A stretch of 11,130 bases of DNA, taken from the NCBI GenBank assembly GCA_009923795.1, contig RFSU01000062.1, positions 1 through 11,130 on the forward strand, given 5' to 3'. Shown piece by piece: positions 1 to 7,966 of the stretch. Each line of letters starts with the position of its first letter. Position 1 is the first letter of the stretch. The stretch is from Sphingomonadaceae bacterium (GTDB taxonomy: Bacteria; Pseudomonadota; Alphaproteobacteria; Sphingomonadales; Sphingomonadaceae). Under the pieces are notes generated by a model. The model was not told the origin of the DNA. It saw only the letters and a program-made list of their open reading frames with translations, and searched no databases. Made by a program: the position numbers and the translations under genes.

Positions 1-520
1 GCGGTTGAAGCGGCGGCATGATATTGGCCTGATCATCGTCGATTATCTTCAGCTGCTCCAAGGATCCAAAAGCGGGGGCGGGGATAATCGCGTGCAGGAA
101 ATTTCAGAAATTTCGCGCGGTCTCAAAACTTTGGCAAAGGAACTGAACGTTCCCGTCATCGCCCTGTCGCAGTTGAGCCGTGCGGTGGAGCAGCGCGAGG
201 ACAAAAGGCCACAATTGTCCGACCTTCGTGAATCCGGCTCGATTGAGCAGGACGCCGACATCGTGCTCTTCGTCTATCGCGAAGAATATTATATTCAGGC
301 TCGCGAACCCAAGCGCCCGGCTCCAGAAGATGATGCTAAGATCCACGACGACCACAACAAATGGGCGATTGAGATGGAGCGGGTCTTTGGCCTCTCCGAA
401 CTGATCGTCGCCAAGCAGCGCCATGGCGCAACGGGCAAGGTCAAAATGAAATTTGATGCCCGCTTTACGCGCTTTAGCGATTATGTGGATGACAGCTATT
501 TGCCCCAGCAAATGGGGTAA
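1..520 (+). CDS. dnaB: Replicative DNA helicase DnaB, C-terminal part (5' end outside window)
   Basis: DnaB is the hexameric ATPase that unwinds DNA at the replication fork and recruits primase. Only about the last 170 residues are present. The frame is open to the left edge, so the gene starts upstream of the window. The remaining part is the end of the RecA-like ATPase domain. It shows the Walker B stretch IGLIIVDYLQLL, the glutamine-bearing motif VIALSQLSR, the block DLRESGSIEQDAD that lines the subunit interface, and VAKQRHGATG, which resembles the KxRxG arginine-finger segment of DnaB. The protein ends naturally at the TAA at 518-520. An acidic, lysine-containing insert (around EPKRPAPEDDAKIHDDHN) sits between the last two motifs, where alphaproteobacterial DnaB proteins commonly vary. 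Identity is near certain. Nothing links the gene functionally to the phosphate cluster. Confidence 0.96.
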   Translation, partial: RLKRRHDIGLIIVDYLQLLQGSKSGGGDNRVQEISEISRGLKTLAKELNVPVIALSQLSRAVEQREDKRPQLSDLRESGSIEQDADIVLFVYREEYYIQAREPKRPAPEDDAKIHDDHNKWAIEMERVFGLSELIVAKQRHGATGKVKMKFDARFTRFSDYVDDSYLPQQMG

Positions 521-587
521 GCCTACGCTTCATGTTGCATTGCACAAATTTCTTGCGTAAAGACAAAGCCTTCGGCATTTTGATGAT

Positions 588-890
588 ATGCTTGCAAACC
601 GCGTTATCTTAGAAGCCATAGCGACGAAACACTGCCTCAAGGCGGGCTATAACGGCACGACCTTCATCCTTGCGCCACACATACTCTACACCCGCCGCGA
701 TCTTGTGTATCTCGATGCTGTGCCGTTCATGAAAAACGACGCGCCGCCACGCGAGGAAAAAATGGCAACGTTCAAGGTCGATGGCATGTCTGACATTGAG
801 TTGGCGGAAGAGGTTTTTGAGCCGAGCATGTTGTTTGAACCTTGGCAAGACAAGTATCGCGACACGACCTTATTCTCGGTCCCCGAATAA
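588..890 (+). CDS. Small conserved hypothetical protein, possibly WYL-like
   Basis: This encodes 100 residues starting at the ATG at 588, 67 nt after the dnaB stop and on the same strand. No strong Shine-Dalgarno sequence precedes the ATG. The function is not known. An N-terminal helix (VILEAIATKHCL) is followed by a beta-rich part (AGYNGTTFILAPHILYTRRDLVYLDAVPF), a basic/acidic linker (PPREEKMATFKV), a short helix and a C-terminal segment containing FEPSMLFEP. There is no signal peptide or membrane segment. The order of helix, YNG, APHxLY and FKVDGM with a late FEP motif resembles a single isolated WYL ligand-sensing domain of the kind found in some small alphaproteobacterial proteins. That resemblance comes from memory of the family pattern and is tentative. 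Coding is supported by protein-like composition and by the strong hairpin at 1017-1048 in plus-strand orientation downstream. Confidence 0.75.
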   Translation: MLANRVILEAIATKHCLKAGYNGTTFILAPHILYTRRDLVYLDAVPFMKNDAPPREEKMATFKVDGMSDIELAEEVFEPSMLFEPWQDKYRDTTLFSVPE

Positions 891-1016
891 GAATTCAGGC
901 GATATGACAAAGGCTTAACCTGATGGACAGGGGTGCGAAAATGCGCCTGCTCTAAGCCTGTCTGCGGGCAGGAAAGCCACCAAATGCCCCCATGAGGTGC
1001 TGCCTATAGAGAGGAT

Positions 1017-1048
1017 CGACGCCTGCAAATCCCCCCTTGCAGGCGTCG
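1017..1048 (+). terminator. Perfect 12-bp hairpin, probable intrinsic terminator between convergent genes
   Basis: The left arm CGACGCCTGCAA (1017-1028) and right arm TTGCAGGCGTCG (1037-1048) pair perfectly around an 8-nt loop, ATCCCCCC. On the plus strand the stem is followed by GCCTTTTATC, a short T-run, so it fits rho-independent termination of the 588-890 gene. The minus-strand gene stops at 1059-1057, only 9 bases from the hairpin. Transcripts from the right therefore also pass through the stem, but their downstream tract (ATCCTCTCTAT) is only weakly T-rich. It probably ends transcription from the left and may act in both directions. Confidence 0.8.
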
Positions 1049-1056
1049 GCCTTTTA

Positions 1057-2433
1057 TCAGGCAGCAGCGCGGTCGGCGCGGTCCTTCATTTCCTGGTTCA
1101 GCATTTCTGCAAGCAAGAACGCCAGTTCCAGCGATTGGCCGGCATTCAGGCGGGGGTCGCAATGGGTGTGATATCGATCCGCCAAATTCTGTTCGGTCAC
1201 ATCAATCGCGCCGCCTGTGCACTCGGTCACATTCTGACCCGTCATTTCAATGTGAATGCCGCCGCCATGCGTTCCTTCTGCGCGGTGCACGGCGAAGAAG
1301 CCGCGCACTTCGGCCAAGATCCGCTCAAACGGGCGGGTCTTATAGCCATTTTGCGCCTTGATGACGTTGCCGTGCATCGGGTCGCACGACCAGATGACAG
1401 GATGTCCTTCGGCCTTCACAGCGCGGACGAGTGCGGGCAGATGCGCCTCAATCTTGTCATGGCCATAACGGGTAATGAGTGTCATCCGGCCGGGCACGCG
1501 GTTTGGATTGAGTGTGTCGAGCAAGCGCAGCAGCGCCTCTGGCTCCAGGCTGGGGCCGCACTTCATGCCGATGGGGTTGCCGATGCCGCGCAGATATTCG
1601 ACATGGGCAGAGCCAGCAAAGCGCGTCCTGTCGCCAATCCACAGCATATGGGCGGATGTGTCATACCATTGGCCGGTCAGCGAATCCTGCCGAGTCAGGG
1701 CCTGCTCATAAGGGAGCAAAAGCGCCTCATGGCTGGTGTAGAAGCTCGTGCCCTTAAGCTGGGGTGTTGAATCGGGATCAATGCCGCACGCCGCCATAAA
1801 GTCGAGCGCTTCGCTAATCCGGTCAGCCACATCCTGAAACCGCTTCGCCCAAGGGGAACGGCCCATGAAATCATGCGTCCAGGCATTGACCTGATGCAGA
1901 TTCGCATAGCCACCTTGCGCAAAGGCGCGCAGCAAATTCAACGTTGCGGCGGATTGGGAATAGGCTCGCACCATCCGCTGAGGATCGGGCGCACGACCTT
2001 CGGCTTCAAAAGCGATGTCGTTGATAATGTCGCCGCGATAGCTGGGCAAAGACACGCCACCAATATCTTCCATATCGGCTGACCGGGGCTTGGCGAACTG
2101 TCCTGCCATGCGGCCAACCTTAACCGTGGGTAGCTTGGACGAAAAGGTCAGGACAACCGCCATTTGCAACAAGACCTTAAAGGTGTCGCGAATGTTATTC
2201 GGGTGGAATTCGGCAAAGCTCTCGGCGCAATCGCCCCCTTGGAGGAGAAAGCTTTTGCCTTGTGCGACCTGAGCCAATTCCGCCGTCAGGCTGCGCGCTT
2301 CCCCAGCAAACACCAGCGGCGGAAAATTCGCCAGCGTTGTGGTTGCTTCTGCCAAGGCGTCGGCGTCAGAATAGGTTGGAAGCTGGCGCGCCTCATGGCT
2401 GGTCCAGCTATCGGGGGTCCAAGTCTGTGTCAT
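1057..2433 (-). CDS. aroG: Class II 3-deoxy-7-phosphoheptulonate (DAHP) synthase
   Basis: This enzyme condenses phosphoenolpyruvate with erythrose 4-phosphate to form DAHP, the first committed step of the shikimate pathway to aromatic amino acids. The 458-residue length fits the class II (plant and Mycobacterium type) family rather than the roughly 350-residue class I enzymes. Visible family blocks are QGGDCAESF (residues 65-73, with the metal-binding Cys69), KVGRMAGQFAKPRS (105-118), the GIGNPIGMKCGPS substrate-binding block, WSCDPMHGN (metal histidine), GGIHIEMTGQNVTECTGG (metal glutamate) and a C-terminal THCDPRLNAGQSLELAF (metal aspartate). The start is the ATG at 2433, with no strong ribosome-binding site before it. 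It lies 60 nt after phoB on the same strand, so transcripts from the Pho cluster might run into it. The symbol follows mycobacterial usage; other class II genes are called aroF or aroH. Confidence 0.95.
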   Translation of the reverse strand: MTQTWTPDSWTSHEARQLPTYSDADALAEATTTLANFPPLVFAGEARSLTAELAQVAQGKSFLLQGGDCAESFAEFHPNNIRDTFKVLLQMAVVLTFSSKLPTVKVGRMAGQFAKPRSADMEDIGGVSLPSYRGDIINDIAFEAEGRAPDPQRMVRAYSQSAATLNLLRAFAQGGYANLHQVNAWTHDFMGRSPWAKRFQDVADRISEALDFMAACGIDPDSTPQLKGTSFYTSHEALLLPYEQALTRQDSLTGQWYDTSAHMLWIGDRTRFAGSAHVEYLRGIGNPIGMKCGPSLEPEALLRLLDTLNPNRVPGRMTLITRYGHDKIEAHLPALVRAVKAEGHPVIWSCDPMHGNVIKAQNGYKTRPFERILAEVRGFFAVHRAEGTHGGGIHIEMTGQNVTECTGGAIDVTEQNLADRYHTHCDPRLNAGQSLELAFLLAEMLNQEMKDRADRAAA

Positions 2434-2493
2434 AATAGGCAGGCCTTGGGGAAATTTGGCGAAAAGCGCAAGGATTTCGCACCCAAAGCCTCT

Positions 2494-3174
2494 TTATCCC
2501 AAAGAATAGCCTGCGCTGCGCACCGTGCGGATCATATCCTTACCACCCGGCGTGTTAATGGCCGCGCGCAGGCGTTTGACCTGAACATCGACCGTGCGTT
2601 CTTCAATATCGCTATCCTGGCCCCAGACCCCGGTGACGAGTTGAGCGCGGGATAGAACCCGGCCGGGCCGTTCCATAAAATGCTGCAGCAAACGAAACTC
2701 AGTTGGCCCCAAGGGAACTTCCTCGCCTGATCTGCGCACGCGATGGGCAACCGGATCAAGCTCTAGATCCTCAATCTTCAAAGTCTTGCCAGCGAGCGCA
2801 GGGCGTGTCCGCCGCAATATGGCAGCCAGTCGAACAATCAGCTCCCGCGGGGAAAAGGGCTTGGTCACATAATCATCCGCACCCGTCTCAAGGCCGCGAA
2901 TGCGATCTTCTTCTTCGCCGCGCGCGGTAAGCATAATGATCGGGACATTTGCTGTTTCTGGCGCGCGGCGCAAGCGGCGACACACCTCAATGCCAGAGAT
3001 GTTTTCAATCATCCAATCAAGGATGATGGCATCAGGGGCCTGTTCCGCAGCAAGCAAAAGAGCCTCTTCGCCGTCGGCCGTTTGCGTGACGTCATAGCCT
3101 TCGGCTTCGAAGTGCCAGACAAGCAATTCCGCCAGTGCGGGATCATCTTCAACAATCAGCAAACGCGCAGCCAT
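2494..3174 (-). CDS. phoB: Phosphate regulon response regulator PhoB
   Basis: PhoB is the DNA-binding response regulator that, once phosphorylated by PhoR, activates phosphate-starvation genes by binding Pho boxes. The 226-residue protein has an N-terminal receiver domain (about 1-122) with the acidic pair E9/D10, phospho-acceptor D53, T83 and K105. It also has a C-terminal OmpR-type winged helix (about 128-226), whose recognition helix RTVDVQVKRLR (193-203) closely resembles that of characterised PhoB proteins. The segment after D53 reads DWMIENISG, where response regulators usually have DWMLPGxSG, so the usual proline at position +4 is a glutamate. The start is the ATG at 3174, two bases after the phoU stop. 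The ribosome-binding site GGGGAAG overlaps the end of phoU, which suggests translational coupling. It is the last gene of the tight pst-pho run. Confidence 0.97.
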   Translation of the reverse strand: MAARLLIVEDDPALAELLVWHFEAEGYDVTQTADGEEALLLAAEQAPDAIILDWMIENISGIEVCRRLRRAPETANVPIIMLTARGEEEDRIRGLETGADDYVTKPFSPRELIVRLAAILRRTRPALAGKTLKIEDLELDPVAHRVRRSGEEVPLGPTEFRLLQHFMERPGRVLSRAQLVTGVWGQDSDIEERTVDVQVKRLRAAINTPGGKDMIRTVRSAGYSLG

Positions 3175-3176
3175 GA

Positions 3177-3857
3177 TTAACTTCCCCGGGGCATATCCCT
3201 GTCAGCATAATATTCGCCATTAGCGGCATAGTAGACGAGTTCGGCGACATTGGTCGCGTGGTCACCAATCCGTTCCAAATTGCGGGCGACGAACAAAAGC
3301 TGCGCCGCCGAACTGATTGTCGCTGGATTTTCCATCATATGGGTCACGAGATTGCGGAAGATACTGTTGTAAAACTGATCCACCTTCTCGTCGCGATCCA
3401 CGACTTCGACGGCGAGCTTCGCATCGCGGGCGGCATAGGCATCAAGCACATCCTTGACCATGGATTGCGCAATTTCCGCCATTGTGGGGATCAGCGTCAG
3501 CGGCTCAATCTTGGCCCGGCCCTCAACTTCGCCCACACGCTTGGCTATGTTTTTGGCATAGTCGCCAATGCGTTCAATGATGCCGGAGATTTTAAGGGCC
3601 GAGATCACGTCGCGCAGGTCATCTGCCATTGGCGCGCGCAGGGCAATGATCCGCACGGCGAGCCGATCAACCTCAACTTCCAGCGCGTCAAGACGGGCAT
3701 CGTTTGCGACAACTTGGGCCGCTAAGTCATTATCGCGCCTGACCAAAGCCTCAACCGATTGGGCGATGGCAACTTCGGCAAGTCCACCCATCTCAGCAAT
3801 GAGGCCCCGCAGGGCGCCGATTTCATCATCAAAGGCTTTGACGGTATGTTCAACCAT
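3177..3857 (-). CDS. phoU: Phosphate signalling and transport regulator PhoU
   Basis: PhoU is a cytoplasmic helical protein that links the state of the PstSCAB transporter to PhoR and keeps the regulon off when phosphate is plentiful. The 226-residue length and duplicated three-helix architecture fit the family. The two metal-binding repeats are visible as IIERIGDYAKN (E95 to D99) and NLERIGDHATN (E195 to D199), exactly 100 residues apart. The N-terminus EHTVKAFDDEIGALRGLI is typical of alphaproteobacterial PhoU. It starts at 3857, 11 nt after pstB. Its ribosome-binding site AAGGA overlaps the pstB stop codon, so translation is probably coupled. No missing key residue or truncation was seen. 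Confidence 0.97.
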   Translation of the reverse strand: MVEHTVKAFDDEIGALRGLIAEMGGLAEVAIAQSVEALVRRDNDLAAQVVANDARLDALEVEVDRLAVRIIALRAPMADDLRDVISALKISGIIERIGDYAKNIAKRVGEVEGRAKIEPLTLIPTMAEIAQSMVKDVLDAYAARDAKLAVEVVDRDEKVDQFYNSIFRNLVTHMMENPATISSAAQLLFVARNLERIGDHATNVAELVYYAANGEYYADRDMPRGS

Positions 3858-3868
3858 GTCTGCGATCC

Positions 3869-4636
<768 letters not shown>

Positions 4637-4639
4637 GGA

Positions 4640-5533
4640 TCACCAACGAGTTTCGAATTTGTTGCGAAGATAAATGGCAAGGCCATTCATCGCGAGCAGG
4701 AACACCAGCAAGACGATGATAGCCGCAGACGTGTTTTGAACAAAGGCCCGGTCAACTTCGTCCGACCAGAGGAAAATCTGCATGGGCAGAACGCTGGACG
4801 GGTCGGTCAGGCCGGCTGGCGGGGTGGAGACAAAGGCGCGCATGCCAATCATCAACAAGGGCGCTGTTTCGCCCAGCGCACGCGCCATGCCGATAATGGA
4901 CCCCGTCAAAATGCCCGGCAGGGCCAGCGGAAGGACGTGGTGAAAGACGGTCTGCATCTTGCTGGCGCCAACGGCCAGCGCCGCGTCACGGATTGAGGGC
5001 GGAACGGCCTTGATAGCATTTCGACCCGCAATCACAATCACAGGCATGGTCATAAGCGCAAGCGTCATGCCCCCGACCAAGGGTGACGATCGCGGCAAGT
5101 TGAATGTGTTGATGAACACCGCCAGACCCAACAAGCCAAAGATAATTGAGGGCACAGCCGCAAGATTATTGATCGAGACTTCCACCAAATCGACCCAGCG
5201 GTTCTTGGGTGCAAATTCTTCGAGATAAATTGCGGCCAGAACGCCCATGGGAAGCGCCAGTGCAATCGTCACCAACATGGTGAGCAAAGAGCCTTTTGCT
5301 GCGCCCCAGACCCCGGCGGTGCTCGCCTCGGTTGAATCGGACCCTGTCAGAAAGGCTAGATCAAGCCCGCCAACGCCTTTTGCGAGCATGGAGACAAGCA
5401 AAAAGGCCAGAAAGGACAAAGAGACGAGGATCGCAAGGACGCCAAGTCGCTTAAAGCGTCGCTCGGCTGCATATCGCTTGGCAAGGCGCTGGGCCATAAC
5501 AGGTGACTGCCATTTGGTTTCGGGCTTACTCAT
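4640..5533 (-). CDS. pstA: Phosphate ABC transporter permease PstA
   Basis: PstA is one of the two membrane subunits forming the phosphate channel. The 297-residue protein begins with a basic cytoplasmic tail (RLAKRYAAERRFKRLG, about 16-31). A first membrane helix follows at about 32-51, then a short periplasmic loop (52-80) and five further hydrophobic segments. The EAA loop that contacts PstB is at about 184-206, including DAALAVGASKMQTVFHHVLP, followed by GSIIGMARALGETAPLL. The basic N-terminal tail resembles that of the longer alphaproteobacterial PstA proteins (about 400 residues or more), but the large periplasmic insertion after helix 1 is absent. The start at 5533 overlaps the last 8 bases of pstC, and AGGGAAG just upstream is a good ribosome-binding site, so translation is probably coupled to pstC. 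Confidence 0.96.
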   Translation of the reverse strand: MSKPETKWQSPVMAQRLAKRYAAERRFKRLGVLAILVSLSFLAFLLVSMLAKGVGGLDLAFLTGSDSTEASTAGVWGAAKGSLLTMLVTIALALPMGVLAAIYLEEFAPKNRWVDLVEVSINNLAAVPSIIFGLLGLAVFINTFNLPRSSPLVGGMTLALMTMPVIVIAGRNAIKAVPPSIRDAALAVGASKMQTVFHHVLPLALPGILTGSIIGMARALGETAPLLMIGMRAFVSTPPAGLTDPSSVLPMQIFLWSDEVDRAFVQNTSAAIIVLLVFLLAMNGLAIYLRNKFETRW

Positions 5534-6878
5534 ATGCTTCCCTAAAGCGCTTCACGACACGCAGCGCGATAATGTTGAGAGTAAGCGTCACGACGAAGAG
5601 GACAAGGCCCAGCGCAAAGGCAGACAGCGTCTTGGGGCTATCAAATTCTTGGTCGCCCGTCAGCAGTTGGACAATCTGGAAGGTGACGGTTGTCATGCTG
5701 GCGAATGGATTGGCAGACAGATTGGCCGCAGCACCGGCTGCCATCACGACAATCATGGTTTCCCCAATGGCACGGCTGATCGCAAGCATGACGCCCGCGA
5801 CAATGCCGGGCAGTGCCGCCGGGATCATGACGCGCTTGATCGTTTCTGAAGTTGTCGCACCCATGGCGAGCGAGCCATCGCGCATCGCCTGCGGCACTGC
5901 TGCAATGCTGTCATCGGCCATGGAGGAGACAAAGGGAATGATCATGATGCCCATGACAAGGCCGGCGGCAAGCGCGCTTTCGGTGGATGGGTTTGCAATA
6001 CCGATGGCGCTCGCAAAATCGCGCACCATTGGGGCGACAGTGAGAGCCGCGAAATAGCCATAGACGACCGTGGGAATGCCCGCGAGAATCTCAAGCAGCG
6101 GCTTCAGAATGCGGCGCATTTGTGCGCTTGCATATTGGGTCAAGTAAATGGCGCTCATTAAGCCAAGGGGGATGGCGACGATCATCGCGATGATCGCGCC
6201 GACAAAGATTGTGCCCCAGAAAAGCGGGACGGCACCAAAGCTTCCATTGGCAGGGCTCCAGTGGAGACCGGTCAGGAACTCAAAAGCATTTACCTTGGAA
6301 AAGAAGATCCCCGTTTCATAGAGCAGCGATGCAATGATGCCGACGGTCGTAAAGATGGCGAGGAGCGAGGCAATTAGAAGCAGTCCAAGAACCAAGCGTT
6401 CGACATAGGTGCGCGCGGGAAAATCTGCTCGGATCCGGGTATAACCAAAGGCCCCCCCCGCAAAAGCGAGGATGACGACCAAAGCCGCGCCGATGGCCCC
6501 AAATTTTTGATTTGCAGCACGAATAGCGGGAACAAGCTTTTCTGCTTCCGGATTGAAAACAGGCGCATCTGGATTTTGAGCAATTGAGTAGGCTTCGGAT
6601 AGAATGGAATTGCGTTCCATATCCATCATGGAAAGAGACGTGGCTGCGGGATCGGCCAAGACTGCTGAATGGATCAGTCCAGGAGATAACGCGCCCCAAG
6701 CCGACATTCCTAATAGGGCCGGGATCGCAATCCAAAGGGCCAGATGCCAACCATGATGGACGGGGCGCGAATGCATCGACCTCCGGCCCGTGTACAGTGC
6801 CTGCGCCTTTGCCCGGGCGACGAGCCAGCCGATCAGGCCAAGCCCGGCGACCAGGAAAAGAAGAAGTGCAGCAGACAT
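5526..6878 (-). CDS. pstC: Phosphate ABC transporter permease PstC, long form
   Basis: PstC is the partner permease of PstA. At 450 residues it is much longer than enterobacterial PstC (about 320). The extra N-terminal part has two hydrophobic helices (about 2-22 and 44-63) and a polar, probably periplasmic segment (64-124) before the helix at about 126-146, as in other alphaproteobacterial PstC proteins. The permease core follows, with FWGTIFVGAIIAMIVAIPLG (220-239), LEILAGIPTVVYGYFA (262-277) and the EAA loop at about 334-353 (DGSLAMGATTSETIKRV), then AISRAIGETMIVVMAAG. A run of eight G residues (positions 6452-6459 on the complement) encodes A140-G141-G142-A143, and the frame stays intact through it. 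The gene starts at 6878, 10 nt after the pstS stop, without an obvious ribosome-binding site. Confidence 0.96.
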   Translation of the reverse strand: MSAALLLFLVAGLGLIGWLVARAKAQALYTGRRSMHSRPVHHGWHLALWIAIPALLGMSAWGALSPGLIHSAVLADPAATSLSMMDMERNSILSEAYSIAQNPDAPVFNPEAEKLVPAIRAANQKFGAIGAALVVILAFAGGAFGYTRIRADFPARTYVERLVLGLLLIASLLAIFTTVGIIASLLYETGIFFSKVNAFEFLTGLHWSPANGSFGAVPLFWGTIFVGAIIAMIVAIPLGLMSAIYLTQYASAQMRRILKPLLEILAGIPTVVYGYFAALTVAPMVRDFASAIGIANPSTESALAAGLVMGIMIIPFVSSMADDSIAAVPQAMRDGSLAMGATTSETIKRVMIPAALPGIVAGVMLAISRAIGETMIVVMAAGAAANLSANPFASMTTVTFQIVQLLTGDQEFDSPKTLSAFALGLVLFVVTLTLNIIALRVVKRFREAYE

Positions 6879-6888
6879 ATAGTTTGGA

Positions 6889-7932
6889 TTAATTGAGCTG
6901 TGACGCGTCCATAAGCTTCATCGACGATGCGATTTCAGCATTGACCTTTTGAACATCAGCAGGTGCAATCACCATGCCCTTCTTTTTGAGGTAGCCATCC
7001 GACCCCCAAGCCTTTGAGAACTCGATCGCAAATTCCTTTATGCCCTTAATGGCCTTCAGATGCGCAGCTTTGACATAAATGTAGAGCGGACGCGCGCCGG
7101 GATAGGAAAAGTCAGACACGGTCGCATAGGTCGGCTGAATACCCGACATCGGAATGCCCTTCAGCTTGTCCATATTTTCTTCAAGGAAGGAGAATCCGAA
7201 GATGCCAATTGCTTTCGGGTTGGCCGAAATCTTCTGCACGATCAGATTGTCATTCTCGCCCGCATCCACATAGGCGCCATCTTCGCGCACCTTGGTGCAG
7301 ATGTCCTTATGCTTGTCCTTATCGCTGTCTTTGAGCGCCTTCATCGCCGGGTCGGTATCGCAGCCCTTGGTCAGGATCAACTCGGCCAATGCGTCGCGCG
7401 TGCCAGAGGTTGACGGCGGACCATAAACGCTAATTGGAATGGCGGGGAGCGAGGGGTTCACATCAGCCCATGTCTTGGCTGTGTTCGGCTTGCCAAACGG
7501 CGTTGCCGCAAGCGCCTTATACACATCGGCCGGGGTCAGCTTCATGTCCGGGCCGCCTGTGGTTTCCGCGAAAGCAATGCCATCAAGGCCAATTTGAATT
7601 TCGACAATGTCGGTCACGCCGTTTTTGGCGCAATCTTCATATTCTGATTTCTTCATCCGACGCGATGCGTTGACAATGTCAGGGTGCGCGACGCCAACGC
7701 CCGCGCAGAACAGCTTCACCCCAGCACCTGTCCCGGTCGATTCAATCACCGGGGACTTAATGCCGGCCGACTTTACAGCCGCTTCGGCGACAGACGATGC
7801 GAATGGATAAACGGTAGACGAGCCGACAATACGAACAAAGTCACGGCTGTCGCCACCCCCATTTGGGCCGCCACAGGCCGTCAGTGCGAACGCGGAAACG
7901 GCAAGAGACGCCAAAATAGGTAATGAACGCAT
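6889..7932 (-). CDS. pstS: Phosphate-binding protein PstS (lipoprotein)
   Basis: PstS is the high-affinity phosphate receptor that delivers phosphate to PstCA. The 347-residue precursor starts with a lipoprotein signal peptide, MRSLPILASLAVSAFALTAC, in which LTAC is the lipobox and C20 the predicted lipidated residue. It is therefore expected to be membrane-anchored in the periplasm. The mature part begins with a glycine-rich linker and then shows phosphate-binding segments: GSSTVYPF (37-44), TGTGAG (66-71), NASRRM (88-93) and STSGTRDAL (174-182). The start at 7932 is preceded by AGAAAG at 7941-7946, a plausible ribosome-binding site. Three Pho-box half-sites lie at 7967-7995, between phoR and this gene, so pstS is probably the first gene of a PhoB-activated transcript continuing through pstC, pstA, pstB, phoU and phoB. 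Confidence 0.97.
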   Translation of the reverse strand: MRSLPILASLAVSAFALTACGGPNGGGDSRDFVRIVGSSTVYPFASSVAEAAVKSAGIKSPVIESTGTGAGVKLFCAGVGVAHPDIVNASRRMKKSEYEDCAKNGVTDIVEIQIGLDGIAFAETTGGPDMKLTPADVYKALAATPFGKPNTAKTWADVNPSLPAIPISVYGPPSTSGTRDALAELILTKGCDTDPAMKALKDSDKDKHKDICTKVREDGAYVDAGENDNLIVQKISANPKAIGIFGFSFLEENMDKLKGIPMSGIQPTYATVSDFSYPGARPLYIYVKAAHLKAIKGIKEFAIEFSKAWGSDGYLKKKGMVIAPADVQKVNAEIASSMKLMDASQLN

Positions 7933-7966
7933 GTTATGGTCTTTCTAGTAGAATCAAACGAGAAAT

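Noticed and set aside
535..563. TTGCAT-17-TAAAGA as a promoter for the 588-890 gene
   Set aside because: Both elements match the consensus at only three of six positions, no better than expected by chance.
566..575. GCCTTCGGC mini-hairpin as a dnaB terminator
   Set aside because: The stem is only three base pairs and, although a short T-run follows, it is too weak to call.
997..1770. A 257-codon plus-strand open frame across the DAHP synthase gene
   Set aside because: It lies antisense to a gene with all class II family motifs, has no domain pattern of its own, and starts in the terminator region.
2459..2480. GCGAAA/TTTCGC inverted repeat as a terminator after phoB
   Set aside because: The stem is six base pairs with a 10-nt loop and is not followed by a clear T-run on the minus strand. 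It is mentioned only in the read-through finding.
5247..6057. Overlapping plus-strand open frames opposite pstA and pstC
   Set aside because: They are low-complexity shadows of membrane protein genes with no ribosome-binding site or recognisable motif.
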